From Trachythela sp. YZ-2020 (taxonomy: Eukaryota; Cnidaria; Anthozoa; Malacalcyonacea; Clavulariidae): a stretch of DNA of 64,000 nucleotides. Below the pieces are notes generated by a model. That model had not been told where the DNA came from. It saw only the letters and a program-made list of their open reading frames with translations, and did no database searches. The stretch is taken from positions 5,411,501-5,475,500 of the forward strand of contig JADLSH010000393.1 of the NCBI GenBank assembly GCA_016169945.1, written 5' to 3'. Made by a program: the position numbers and the translations under genes. This document shows positions 31,481 through 43,100 of the stretch, in pieces. Position 1 is the stretch's first letter; every line of letters begins with the position of its first letter.

Positions 31481-32250
31481 TCTGTGTTGACTGTTCAGGA
31501 TTCACGGTCACATTTTTTTTCCTGTTTCTAATACTATGATTAATACTTATCTCAACATTTTTACTAGTATCTAATTGTTGAGGAGAATTTGACTGATTAT
31601 GACAGAGACCTGACATTGAAGAACATGGCAATGTTGATACATAATGATACTCATCAATATGACCCAAATATACATTGCTTAGTTGCTGTGTTGATAATAC
31701 TGGTTGTATTATACTGTATTCACGAAACCCTTCATGTGTCTCAGCAATGATAATTTTTAACTTAAGCTGGTCAGCTACAGCTTGTATAATCATAGCATCA
31801 CCCCATGTCCCTTGCATAGACATATTATTTAGGTATTCTAACCAAGAGTTTTCAGTATTACTTTCAATGAATCTCTCAGGATTACTCAGGATTATTTCTC
31901 ATATATGCAATACCAGCCGCTGTAACTTTCCAAGTGTTGCTCAGGGTCCCCATATAACTGATGTGACACAGCTCGAAAGAAACAGTCACCATCACCACCA
32001 ACATCAAATGGTCTTAACTGAAAGCATCTTAACCTTTGCCCTAACACTATATTTGATGGCAGCCTAGTTAGACTGTTGTTTTGAACAGGATATCGCCTGA
32101 CAACAATAGTTTCTTTTGAGATATGTGATATTGTTGATTAGCAAAATTGTAATTACCAGCTATGCATTTATTGTATAAAATATTACATGAAGAGCATTTT
32201 GTTGTTTCAATATTTTTGTGAACTAAATGAACAGATGCTTTAAAATACCC
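31428..32250 (-). pseudogene. Helentron OTU-like cysteine protease domain
   Basis: The OTU family consists of deubiquitinating cysteine proteases that are often fused to Helentron proteins. The catalytic Cys box is FDVGGDGDCFFRAVSHQLYG near 32010-31950. After a frameshift near 31890 the domain continues with SMQGTWGDAMIIQAVADQL, IIIAETHEGFREYSI and the catalytic His in YLGHIDEYHYVSTL (near 31660-31620). Upstream, HKNIETTKCSSCNILYNKCI forms a CxxC knuckle at about 32215-32155. The catalytic residues Asp, Cys and His are all present, but the frame is broken. Confidence 0.85.
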
Positions 32251-32263
32251 AAATGCACAAATT

Positions 32264-32615
32264 TAAAACAATATTGATTTGATCACCGAAGAGACTGATT
32301 TGATCTCCAAAGAGACTGATTTGATCTCCGAAGAGACTGCTTTGGTATCCGAAGAGACTGATTTGATCTCCGAAGAGACTGATTTGGTCTCCGAAGAGAT
32401 TGATTTGGTCTCCGAAGAGACTGTTTTGATCTCCGAAGAGACTGTTTTGATCTCCGAAGAGACTGTTTTGATCTCCGAAGAGACTGATTTGTCTCCAAAG
32501 AGACTGATTTGATCTCCAAAGAGACTGATTTGATCTCCGAAGAGACTTATTTGGTCTCTGAAGAGACTGATTTGGTCCCTGAAGAGACTGATTTGGTCTC
32601 CGAAGAGGTTGACGT
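32264..32615. repeat. 21-bp minisatellite, about 16 units
   Basis: The unit is close to GATTTGATCTCCGAAGAGACT. Because 21 is a multiple of three, frames on both strands stay open across the array (for example LISEETD on plus and SLFGDQI on minus). This makes false ORFs. It lies just upstream of the Helentron coding start and may be part of the element. Confidence 0.9.
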
Positions 32616-32940
32616 CTTCTCCGTATAGGTCTACTTGCCCTCCGAATTCTAAATCTACCAGAATTCATGTTTAATATACTTACCAAATCAGGAAAAGTCA
32701 CCATGTGAGATTCTTAGGAGATCGGGATAACTATCCAAGTATGACGGTAACAATATCAGGATATTAAACTTTCCAAAGTAGAGCAAAATCGGAAATTGTC
32801 GGCATCTTTCGGACAAACAAAGATTTGGAGGACTCAGATTGGCTGCAGGTTCCAATATATCGCTTGTTTGGGCAGAAGTAAGATTTCGCATATCAATGAG
32901 CTACAATAGGAACTAATTATAGTAAACCATTTACCCAAAT
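32616..32940. other. Spacer, nothing recognised
   Basis: No domain, RNA gene or clear repeat was seen. A minus-strand ORF at 32688-32891 has no recognisable feature and is probably chance. Confidence 0.35.
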
Positions 32941-32956
32941 CTATTCACCAGGAGCA

Positions 32957-33385
32957 AATGAGCTACAATAGGAACTAATTATACTAAATCATTTCGAACT
33001 TTCCCGAACTCATTTGGGTAAATAAAATACTTCAAACTGTCAAAGTCTGATAAGAACCTTCCAGCGTGGGCAAATGTTTCTGCATAACTCAAGGTTCAAT
33101 GATAAAGTGGTCATTGACATTGCACCAGTGCACACTTCCTCAATCCTTTTTGGGTATATTTCGCGCAGTCAAGTAATTGCAATATTACGTCATCAGAAGC
33201 TGGTAAATTTAGGTGAAGGTGTAAAAGAAACTTCGTATATGTACAGTTTGAAAGTTTTGCTACAAGATTTTGTTACGTTGCCTAAGTTATGAACACTTTT
33301 AAATATTGATCGACTGAGCATAAAACCGACTTGATGAGTGCGACAACGTCCTAAATAAATAAAGATAGAGAGCTGGTACGAGATA
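32957..33385 (+). repeat. Direct repeat copy 1, with the empty LINE site
   Basis: It begins CTACAATAGGAACTAATTAT and runs through GAACACTTTTAAATATTGAT, CATAAAACCGACTTGATGAG and AGATAGAGAGCTGGTACG. The same sequence, about 85-90% similar by eye, recurs at 33629-33963 and continues at 34939-34985 after a LINE insertion. The CTACAATAGG start is also repeated at 32906. No coding function was seen. Confidence 0.75.
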
Positions 33386-33628
33386 TCAATGCCAACCAGC
33401 ACCTTTACATCTCACCGCTGGTTGGCTGGTTTGGAATCACACCACTCGTTATACTGAATGTTAGAGTTAGCTGTTGCGAGAGTTTGTGAACCAAGATAAA
33501 TAAATATTTGAAAAACGACAATTTTGTTAAGAAAATATATAGAATTGTATAAAAATTGTTAAGGATGCACGGCATACCATTGTAAACAACAGGTACGTCA
33601 AATAGAAAGATACATGACATTCTTTGCT
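33386..33628. other. Short spacer between repeat copies
   Basis: No gene was seen. Local inverted motifs around CCAACCAGC and GCTGGTTGGCTGG (33392-33428) could form a hairpin. Confidence 0.3.
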
Positions 33629-33963
33629 ACAATAGGAACTAATTATAGTAAATCATTTCGAACTTGCGCGAACTCTTTTGGGTAAGTAATATACTTCAAA
33701 CTGTCAAACGCTGATAGGAACCTTGCACCATGGGCACATATGTTTTCATAACTCAAGTCCAATGTTAAACTATACATTGACTTTGCACAGCTTAAGTAAT
33801 TATAATATTACATCATCAAAAGCTAAAATTTTAGGTAAATTTAGATAAAGTGGTTTAACAAAGTTCTTATGCGTACAGTTTGAAAGTTTTGCTATACGAT
33901 TTTGTTACGTTACCGAAATTATGAACACTTTTAAATATCGATCGACTGAGCATAAAACCGACT
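33629..33963 (+). repeat. Direct repeat copy 2, left part
   Basis: This matches 32957-33315. It stops at CATAAAACCGACT, where the LINE 33964-34938 begins, and the remaining part of the repeat (GAGTGTGACAACGCCC to GAGAGCTGGTACG) resumes at 34939-34985. It is the occupied counterpart of copy 1. Confidence 0.8.
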
Positions 33964-34938
33964 GGATTGGAGTTATACTTGACTCAAGTCTTTCCTTTGA
34001 TGACCACATTGTCAAAACTGTCTCCTCGTGCATGTCGAGTTTGGCGCAGATCAACCACGTGAAGCATGTCTTGAGTAAAGATTTGCTCATTCTCGTCATT
34101 CGAAGTTTAGTCTTCAGCAAACTCTACTATTGCTCATCTGTCTGGGCTAACACCACTGAAATTAACATCCGAAGACTTCAAGCAGTTCAGAACTTTGCTA
34201 TTCGAATCATCACCAACCGAAGAAAATTCGACCACATTACCCCATTGATGAATGAATTACACTGGCTCCCTGTTAGGCTGTTCTTGAAGTACCGCGATGC
34301 AGTTATGACCTTCAAATGTGTGGTTGGAGCAGCACCTCACTATCTTTCCCGCCATTTTGTCAAAAGATCAGACATAAGTGGTCGTTGTACCAGAAATTGC
34401 GAGTCATTCAACATTCCCCTCTATAAAAGTGCTACTGGACAACGAACATTTATCTATCGCGCCGCCATCTCTGTGGAACGAACTTCCAGAGGAAATAAAA
34501 ACGTCTACGTCTGTCAATATTTTTAAGCATAAAGTACTCAAGTATCTATTAGAAAGACATATCCGCGACTGCACATGATACACAGGTCATAATTTTTAAT
34601 TACTAATTACTAATTACTTCGACAGGCATATCACTTCACTTTAGTGCGATTACTTTCTAAATCTTTGGTCAATTTACAGTTTCAACCAGATCCTTAGTCT
34701 CTAGTATTTTCGGTTTAAATTTCTCCTCTCTCATTTCTTTAATTTATGTCTCTGAAGTGATACACCCGTCGAATTTAAATTAAAAAAATAAAAAATAATA
34801 ATATCTTAGCAACGTTTGTAAAAGTTATATATAGGGGTAGGGATATTATAAAGTAATGTTATGTATATACTGTATGTTTGTAATTGACTCTGAAAAGCCT
34901 CTTTGGGGAGAGTTAAATAAAGATTGTATTGTATTGTA
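33964..34938 (+). mobile_element. 5'-truncated CR1/jockey-like LINE insertion
   Basis: About 975 bp hold the C-terminal end of a LINE reverse transcriptase and its 3' UTR. The protein reads WIGVILDSSLSFDDHIVKTV, SSLAQINHVKHVLSKDLLIL, VWANTTEINIRRLQAVQNFA and MNELHWLPVRLFLKYRDAV. It then frameshifts near 34440 into APPSLWNELPEEIKTSTSV and KVLKYLLERHI. The element ends in an ATTGT-repeat tail (about 34924-34938). Comparison with the empty site at 33315-33340 shows the insertion point exactly. No long target duplication is visible. Confidence 0.85.
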
Positions 34939-35106
34939 TGAGTGTGACAACGCCCTAAATAAATAAATATAGAGAGCTGGTACGCGAAACAGTTACGTGA
35001 TGTGTAGGTAAAAATTCAGTCGTTCAGTCAGTCGTTGTTAGTTGTTACTGTATGGTGCGCAGAAATCGCTAATTTCTTAACAATTACTGAATAGGGACCC
35101 ATTAAA

Positions 35107-35983
35107 TTGCTACGTGCACAGCGTAAACCCGGTAAAACGGACATGAAACTGCAGACAAAGGATGAGATGTTCCGAGCAGATGTTCTGAGCAAGACCCTCA
35201 AAGCAAAAGAAGAAAGTTGCCAACCGTGCAAAATCGAGAACTACACGTTGAAGCGAAGCCTCTTTTGGGAAGCTAACAACATGGTGTTTAACAAGCGCAC
35301 ACAGATTGCGGACGGAAAATGTAAAGTAAAAGATCTGGAAGTAATCCAAAGTAACGAGCTCGTAGAGATCGAAGGGAAAGTAACATTCCTGGGAATACCA
35401 CAAGAAGTGATGATTGTGGGTAAAGAAATGGTCAAGCAAAATGCCATTTTGTCTGACAGCAGTGGCTCGATCATTCTAGCGATGCTGGGAGAAGCTCACA
35501 GAGACGATTAGCAATGCTGAATGCTACAAGTTGGGTAACCTCCGTTTAAAGCGCGACGAAGACATGAAAGGCAAGTGCTTGTCGACCAGAAAGGAGACTG
35601 TGGTTGCTCCCAGCGACTCAGAGAAATTCGCAGAGGTGAACGTCGACAGATCCATTGCCTCATCGTTCCTGACCACCATTGAGGCAGCCACGATTGACGC
35701 AGTTGAATTCCTGACATCATTCCTCATGTGTGTGACATGCGGTAAGAAAATCCTTCTACTGGAAGAAGAGTCCGACCCCATTGCACCTAATATCAGTTGC
35801 CCACATGGTAGGAGTCGGCAGAAAACCAATAAATGTTGTCATCGGAAAAGAACTAAGGTTTCGTCATCTGGTGCCGATGGATCACATGTAACAGTGACAT
35901 TTTTTGAAGAGATTCTTAAACGGTTCCTTGCGATCAACAACAATGCTAGCATGCCTGAATCTCCACCTGTTTTCTGTGACTGA
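35107..35983 (+). pseudogene. Second RPA-like single-strand DNA-binding protein
   Basis: This is a paralogue of the RPA-like gene at 20283-21719. It has KTDMKLQTKDEMFRADVLSK, an OB-like region (DLEVIQSNELVEIEGKVTFL), the OB-fold strand AILSDSSGSIILAMLGE, then after a frameshift at about 35500 ETISNAECYKLGNLRLK and GKCLSTRKETVV (compare GKCLSTSRTTTV in the other copy). A zinc-ribbon start follows (MCVTCGKKILLLEEE), with SCPHG and NKCCHRKR supplying further Cys and His. It ends at 35983. Only one frameshift breaks it. It has no intron and higher GC than its surroundings, which could mean a retro-copied or transposed gene. It lies outside the 18.8-kb element. Confidence 0.6.
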
Positions 35984-38600
35984 AATTGAATAGCATTTAT
36001 TAACCTGAACGAGGCCAATGAGGCTTATTAAGATGCACATAAAAGAATATTTAAACTCATCTGGATTATGATTATAGGTATCAGCCCAATTATAAAATGC
36101 ACCGTTACATGTGATATCTAAGAAAGAGGTTGATTTATTTCAAACGATATTTCCCCCAATAGATTTCAAACTTGGGGGAGGGCGGATGCCCCTGGAGCAC
36201 AGAATAGAGATCATACATAGGTGGAACGGGCCGTCGTAAACACTTGTACCACCTGATTTCAGGTGGCCGGGCAAAAAATTATCAACTGTGCATGCTTGGC
36301 AAGTTCCCCCCATTCCAAGTTCCCAACATTCCCCAAGTTTCCAACATTTTCGGCTCTTTAAAGTTTCACAATCTTAAGGTCTTTCACATTTTTAAGCACT
36401 TCTGAAAGGTAAACTGCAGTTAAAAGCGAGCCGCCATCTTGAATTGTGCACTTTAACTGCACATGCTCGGCACGTGTCTGAAGGCATGCACAAAAAGAAG
36501 TGCTCTGCTCTGTGCCTGGAGGGGGGGGAGTGCCCCTGGAGGGAGGGGAGTGCCCCTGGAGGGAGGGGGGTGCCCCTGGAGCCTCTTAAAGTATTTTAGT
36601 ACTCAAACGTGCAGTGCCAGTGTGGGTAGAGTATAGCAAATACGGCGGTTGACTGTTGTGTAAAACTACCTGAAAAATACAATGAGAATTTTGACGTTTG
36701 GAGAGAAGGTCCTTTGTCTGGAAGTTAGTTAATTGTTTTGTTTGTGTAAAATACCACATTTATTTTCTCGACAAGGCTTTCGATCTGTAAACCCTGATCT
36801 ATATCTGTGCAAATAATATACATCGTATTGTTTTGCAGTATTTGCACTGATGTATATGTGGCTAACTGATTGAAAGCCTTGCCAAAATTAAGGTTTGCTT
36901 TTCTATTGCTGCTTAACAAGTTAACAGGAGGCATAATAGATGGGGTAGTCTACCCATTATAAAATTATAGAATAAATCTGCCACACAATTGGGCACTTTG
37001 GTTTGCTATGCCACCTCAAAATTCTGAATACAGCAATCATATGCCCCAGCCATACAACAATGTAGCAACTGATGGTACAAGACACCTGGGTAAAAGACAC
37101 CTGCAGCTAGAGAGTTCAAGGGCTGTTCTAGAAGAAGCTACAAATATAGGGGCAAGGCTGCAAACCTGTTTCCAAGGGCATATCAAGAGGCAGTCAGGGT
37201 CACAAAATTTACCAAATAGATATTAAAAACAATGAAATTTAGGGGATAGATTAGAGTATAAAAATTGTTTATATCAAAGCACATCCCAGGTGTGCTAAAA
37301 CTTTTACATTGAGAAATCTCAGGTGCAGCATTGACCAACTCTGCAGTCTGGACATGGGCTGACATCCAATGCTCAAATGCATCTCATTTATATTTTACTC
37401 CAGGAGTGTTTACTGTACAGTACAATCTTAATTAAACTACATACCAATATGAATCTACATTGTAGCAAGACTTTTGGGATCTTAAAAATACATAAAACAA
37501 ATATGCTCTATAATTTAGAACTAATAAATACTGTGTATGTATATTGCAGTGAACAATGAGGAATATATAAATAATATATATAGACATAGTGTTTAGACAA
37601 AGTGCAAGCGTGTAATATTATAGTGTTTAGACAAAGTGCAAGCGTGTAATATTATAAAGATAAAAACTTGCGCCAAATGTACACAATGGCTTTAAATGAA
37701 GGTAAAACAGCAAGATATTGTCATTATTCTTGACAAATTAATAAAAAACACATGCCTCAAACAGCTGTCGTCTGTAAGTCGAATAGAAACCGGCAGATAA
37801 TCGGCGCATGTTCGTACAGAAAGTATGATTTTTGAAAGATGTGTTTTCGCGAAAACTGAATACAGCAAAATTAATTTTTAAGATTTCTATGGAAAAATAC
37901 AAAAAAACTGCTGGGTATATTGACAAGAACTTTTTAGATTTGAATTCAGCGTGTTTTTATCTATAAATCTAGCCATCTTTTGGTGCACTAGCTGACAGCC
38001 TATATGTTATTACATGCTCTTTTAGCTTTGATTTACTGTAAAATTCAACCTTACAAAACAGTATTTTCATACTTCTTTTCACACTTGTTTATGAGATTTA
38101 ATATGTTGTTTCTTATTCTATAACGTATTTGAATTAATACTAAAATACCTTTTAAGATTAATCAATGTTGTATTGACCACACATGATGACATACGCATTT
38201 TCAAATCCACAAAACTATAATATACTGTATGGCCAATATGGCAAAAGCAAGTATACAAAATAGACACTTACGCATTTAAAACTCTTCAAAACTTGAAAAT
38301 CTTGTCTTTCTTCGGTCTTTTGACATTTTTTTTTCTCCTGTTCCTCTAAATAATTTTCATTTATCTTGTTTTAGAGACTTTGTTTGTCTGTTTATTCCCT
38401 GACTCCAGAGTACAAAACAGTTTTCTCTCAGCCTGAACTTGCGCATGCTCATAACGTAGAAAACCTATGTCTATTACAGTGAATGATTTTCTCCATCCCA
38501 AAGTTTTGTAGGACTTTGTTCTGAAACTTGGCCTTTCTAGAGAGGACCGACCAGGAGGAGGGTTCAGAGCTGCCCGTGCCACAGAATACATACTATACCA
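35984..38600. other. Gene-poor region with short tandem repeats
   Basis: No convincing gene was seen. About 36515-36580 holds three units of a G-rich 21-22-bp repeat (GTGCCCCTGGAGGGAGGGG). 37587-37654 is a 34-bp tandem duplication of the unit starting TAGTGTTTAGACAAAG. Short ORFs at 37008-37226 (+) and 38361-38591 (-) have no recognised domain. Confidence 0.45.
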
Positions 38601-38719
38601 GAAGTGTCATTCCTATGTGTTTCGGCTTGGGAAAAACGTCCGAAATGTTTTACGTGCTGACGTGAAAATATGCATCAAAATGGACGTGTGCACCGTGCCC
38701 ATGCAGAGGAAGGTGATGC

Positions 38720-38978
38720 TTGGTACGAAAGCGGCAAGCCAATTGGAGGACGAGATACGTTGTTGTTGACCAAGCCTGTTGACGGTTTTTGTCTTCCCTT
38801 CGCAGGCTCCCCCGTTTACAGTATGGGACAGCTCAAAATTGTCGATTTGAAATGTGTTTTCAGAATATAATACTTCACTTGCATCAATCTTAAAAATCAT
38901 TGCCGAATTTGTAATGCTCATTGATTGCGGCCGTAATTTCAAAAGTTTATCTCCATATTTTAAATTCACAGTCGCCAT
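38720..38978 (-). CDS. Possible first exon of an unrecognised gene
   Basis: A start codon at 38978 in good context (GAAGCCATGG) opens MATVNLKYGDKLLKLRPQSM, followed by ITNSAMIFKIDASEVLYSEN and NFELSHTVNGGACEGKTKTV. The composition and strong start context look more like a real coding exon than the surrounding frames. The frame stays open to 38613, so the exon end is uncertain. I do not recognise the protein. It may be host or TE-derived. Confidence 0.3.
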
Positions 38979-39649
38979 GGCTTCTTCCAATGCACAAACA
39001 AAAATTAAAATGTGTATACTTGCAATGTGGGGGGCAATGCAGGTTTTGGTCATGAGGTGATGAGCGCGAAAAAGGTGGGAATTTTGCAAATGTGCGAAAG
39101 CAGAAACTGGCAAACAAGGTGGGAATTTTGCAGAGTTGAGCATGTGAAAGAAAGCTTAAAACTTCCTGGGTATTTTTCCCCAACCTTTTAAAAAAAGCTA
39201 CCTTTTTCTTGCGTTGATCAAAATTTTTGAAAATGCGAGATAAGGTAGGAAATTCTTGGTAATCGACGTGAGTAGAAAAGTGAAAAGGTTAAATTTCTAC
39301 AAAATTCGGTTTTCAATTTGTCAATTTTTGTTAAAAGCAGAATTGCCGAAACCTACAACTGATTCAGTATGTATATAATATAGGGTTTTTATAAAAACCC
39401 TTAAAAAATATTTAATTATGAAAGAAATAAACCAAAGACTACACACTTTGTTACTCCAGAACTGTAGAACAGTGTGAAATAGCACATCCTTTATATAATT
39501 TTTAAAAATTATATACAAACAGGAATCTAACCTGTTCTTTTTAAAAAAAGCACAACAGTGTGTATATAATATAGGTTTTTTTATAAAAAGAAAGTTAAAA
39601 ATTAACAACATATTACGTTTATGAACACATTTATTAGTCCTGTAGAACT

Positions 39650-39832
39650 GAGTGTGTGTGTGTGTGTGTGCATGCATGCGTGCTTGCGTGCACACATGTG
39701 TGTGTGTGTGCGTGCAGTGTGTGTGCATGCAATATGTGTGTGTGTGTGCAATATGCGTGTGTGTGTGCATGCAATATGTGTGTGTGTGTGTGCAATATGC
39801 GTGTGTGTGTGCATGTGTGCAATATCCTTTTT
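39650..39832. repeat. TG-rich microsatellite
   Basis: A (TG)n tract is interrupted by TGCATGCAATATG units, giving a complex purine-pyrimidine alternating repeat. It keeps frames open on both strands and creates false Cys/Val and His/Thr proteins. It could adopt Z-DNA. Confidence 0.9.
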
Positions 39833-40027
39833 TTTAAAGTACATACAAACAGGGGTCTAACCTGTTCTTTTAAAAAACAAGACGCTCTATTGAGCGTTTA
39901 GTCGCTGGGGTAATGATATAGGCTTTTTCGTAATTAACACATTTTGACAGTGCTACAGCTATAGGTCATTCGGCAAATAGTTTTCTGAGTGTGATTGTAA
40001 CATACTTGGCATACATTACACGAGATA

Positions 40028-40231
40028 CAAAATACGAGAAAATACTATCCCATGAGTATCATTAAAAGTCTTCTATTAAAGTGATTTCATGATAAATAAG
40101 TGAACATTGGGTCCAAAATAGCTGCTAAATACCGATTTTGGAAAGGGCATGAATTTCATTGCTTCCTGCAAAGGAAGCCATTTCAAAGAACCAGCATTTT
40201 GCAAACAGGTGTCCTGCCCTATTTTGCATCT
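40028..40231 (+). repeat. 204-bp direct repeat, left copy
   Basis: Identical by eye to 43101-43304. It begins CAAAATACGAGAAAATACTA and ends CCCTATTTTGCATCT. In this copy the last 11 bp are doubled (TATTTTGCATC twice). Confidence 0.9.
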
Positions 40232-41035
40232 ATTTTGCATCTTTTGTGGCTAACGAACATCCGACAAAAATGCGTGCCGAAACATAGAGTCGCTGTGGGC
40301 ACAGGTGCCCCACCTACTATCAAGTGAACCATCTCCAACCTCTTCTTTGTCTTTAAAGAAAATGTGTAGTGTTAACTCATTAACTGGCAGACTGTTGCAG
40401 TTAGGGAACTGGCATGCAATATGGCTAATTCTTCATTGATTCAAGCGCAATCACAAATTTGGCAATTTCTCAAAAACAGTTTTATAAAATTTTCTGATTT
40501 TTCGAATCAGACAAGAGTGATATGTAATTGACTTAATTTAGTTAAAAGGAACTTCCATTCCTAAATATATCATTAGGTTTTTTGAGTGAGAATGTTTGGT
40601 TTGGGTAAATTTTATAGCACTGACATTTTGCATCTCATGACAGCTAATATCTGAAGGGCGATATCTCCGTAACCTTGGTACATATCTATATTAAAACTAC
40701 TTTAATCTTTTAGGATATAAATTAGAAAATGATCACAAATTAAAATAATTTCTCTTGGGCTTAGTGTAGGACCTCATGTTTACAACATAAAATGGAGAAC
40801 AGTAGGTTGTTGGCTCAAAAAATCTATATGCCAAAATGCAGTATTTGCACCTCTTCGAAGTTTTAAATTCATGCAAATATATTTGATAAGACAAATAGTA
40901 CAATAATTTATCTATTTGAATATAAACAAAGGATGAAAAGGGTGAGAAAATTGGGCATTTGGTGAGGTGTTTTTAGACCAGACATTGACAACGGACATAT
41001 TCAAATGCAATTTGTGCAATTTCACAAAATAACGA
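40232..41035. other. Spacer between direct repeat and LINE, nothing recognised
   Basis: AT-rich sequence with no domain. It is absent from the corresponding position after the right 204-bp repeat, which diverges at 43305. Confidence 0.35.
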
Positions 41036-43100
41036 AATAATAATAATAATCAACTTTATTTCAAGAGGGTTACACTGAACAGTTTACACTGATAAACGTG
41101 TGGCCCTCAAATATATAGAGTATTATAATAATTTTACATGCAATAAAGCTATATACAAAATTTACAATATAAATAGATAAATATTATAGGTGCATAAACA
41201 AGATATGCAAACCATGCAGATAAAAAGTCTCTATTTGTTATAATAATGAGTCCGGATTGCTCTATAAAACGAGTTATACGATTCCTTCTTCCTAATGTCT
41301 ACTGGTATCGTATTCCATAATTTTGTCCCTAAAACCTGAAATGTTCTGCCTCCTTCCGTTTCTCTCTTGTACCTAGGACAGACCAAGTTTACATTACAAT
41401 GTCTAGTCGATCTTGAATGAGTATCAGCGTTCCTTACTAACATATTATTTAAATAGTTTGGAGTTAAACCATTATTTCTCTTATATATTAAAAACATTTC
41501 CTAATTTCCATTTTGTCATAGATTGTTAACCAGTTCAGTTGCTTAAAAAGAGCATCGCTACTTTCACGGATATCTTCTTCCAAAATTACACGGGCAGCTC
41601 TTTTCTGTAACTTGAGGATTTTTTCGATGTTTTCACGTGAGCAGGAGTCCCAAACTGGACTGCCGTATAGCATAACGGGCTTGATCATTGAATTGAAGAA
41701 CAAAATTTGTTCTTTAATATGAAGATTTCTCCTGATGTTTTTTAAGACGCCAATTCTTTGAGACACTTTCTTACATAATGTATCAATGTGGTCGGTAAAG
41801 TTCAAGTTACTGTCTAGTGTTACTCCAAGTAAAATTTCTGAATTGACTTGATTTATATTGAGACCATTAGCCGTAAGGTTAAGAGGGTGCAAATCCAACC
41901 TACCCCCCAGTCTTTTACCGGTTACCAGGAGCGCCTTGGTTTTAGATGGATTTAAGATCATCTTGTTGGTAGTTGACCAGGTTAGAACTTGGTCGAGGTC
42001 ATGTTGAAGATGGTTTTGGATTACTGAAGGATGAGCTATGGACGCGGACGCACTCAGAGTCGTGTCATCAGCGTAGATGTCAACCAGTGATTTAGTAACA
42101 ACATTGGGTAGGTCATTAATAGTCACGAGAAACAAGAGCGGCCCCAAAATAGATCCCTGAGGAACGCCATAATCAATCCTTTCATGAGTAGAATCTTTGC
42201 CATTTAAATGGACAAATTGGGTTCTGTCTTTCAGGTAGTTTTTAAAGAGAAAAAGTTCCTTCGCATCAATGCCAAAATGTTCTAACTTTGACAATAAAAT
42301 GTTATGATCGATCAAGTCAAATCCTTTTTTGTAATAAATGAACACCAAACCATTGATCATTCTCAAGATTCCAGAATAGCTGATCTACCAGCCTAATAAG
42401 GGCTGTTTCGGTCGAGTATGTCTTGCGAAATCCAGATTGTATAACAAGTTATTATCATTCAAATGATTATACAATGCAGTGTGGATATGTCTCTCGAATA
42501 TTTTGGAAAGCAGTGGTAAAATCGAGATTGGCCGATAATTACTCATGTTCGACTTGGAGCCTTTACCTTTGTAAATTGGAATGACTTTGGCTAGTTTCCA
42601 AGCCGATGGAAGGCAGCTATTATCAATACAGTAGTTAATTATCCTTGCCAATGAAGGTGAGATTGCAGGAGCGGACATTTTAAGGATCTTTGTACTCAGA
42701 CTTCAGATATGTGAGGAATCGATAGAGGCTCAATCTTAGAGGTAGAACAGGTAAAATCAGTTGTAAAAGTAGAACCACCAGGAGAAAGCAGTGAAGATGA
42801 TTCAAATAGATCACGTGGTTGATTAACATAAAAAGTATTTAAAAGATCAGCCATTTGTTGGTCATCAGAATAGTGATTTTCATTCTTATCAACCAATAGA
42901 TTAATTGGGTTGAGTTTGCTGTGGTTCTCCCTTGACAAGTTCTTGATTAATTTCCAAATTTTCTTAGGGTCGTTCTTATTCTCCGCCACTTGGGTTTTAA
43001 AATAATCTTTCTTGTTTTGCCGAATCTCTCTTGTAACCCTGTTTTTAGATGCCTTAAACAAAGACCAGTCTTCAGCATGTTGGGATTTTCTAGCTTTGTT
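41036..43100 (-). mobile_element. 5'-truncated LINE with near-complete reverse transcriptase
   Basis: A CR1/jockey-like LINE is read right to left. A linker (DWSLFKASKNRVTREIRQNK, KKIWKLIKNLSRENHSKLNP) leads to the RT with SAWKLAKVIPIYKGKGSKSN, MSNYRPISILPLLSKIFERH, YGVPQGSILGPLLFLVTIND, DIYADDTTLSASASIA (catalytic YADD), NPSKTKALLVTGKRL, SEILLGVTLDSNLNFTDHID and the thumb (KLQKRAARVILEEDIRESSD). A C-terminal tail (RRKRETEGGRTFQV-like, VLGTKLWNTIPVDIRKKESY) follows. The 3' end is an (ATA)n tract at 41036-41054. The catalytic Asp pair is present. Breaks lie near 42680, 42370 and 41490. The endonuclease is missing because the copy is truncated at 43100, exactly where the right 204-bp repeat begins. 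Confidence 0.88.

Larger units (their letters stand above)
5827..32250 (-). mobile_element. Helentron-type rolling-circle transposon, split by an 18.8-kb insert
   Basis: A single Helentron-like element is read right to left. A Cys-rich leader and OTU protease (32250-31430) come first, then an N-terminal Cys-rich domain (31240-30087), HUH Rep (11280-10375), linker (10368-9480), Pif1 helicase (9340-8930 and 7490-6613) and AP endonuclease (6490-5827). This order, with the endonuclease after the helicase, is that of Helentrons. The element is cut by the 11283-30075 TIR element and by a roughly 1.4-kb insert at about 7491-8925. Excluding both, it is about 6.2 kb long. Many frameshifts show that it is dead. 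Its outer ends are not resolved. Confidence 0.8.

Noticed and set aside
32279..32704. Long ORFs on both strands over the 21-bp minisatellite
   Set aside because: The unit length is a multiple of three, so open frames on both strands are automatic.
35110..35829. Minus-strand ORFs opposite the RPA-like gene
   Set aside because: They are shadows. The plus strand gives OB-fold and zinc-ribbon motifs shared with the other RPA-like gene.
39602..39901. Cys/Val-rich and His/Thr-rich ORFs
   Set aside because: They are translations of the TG/CA microsatellite in all frames.
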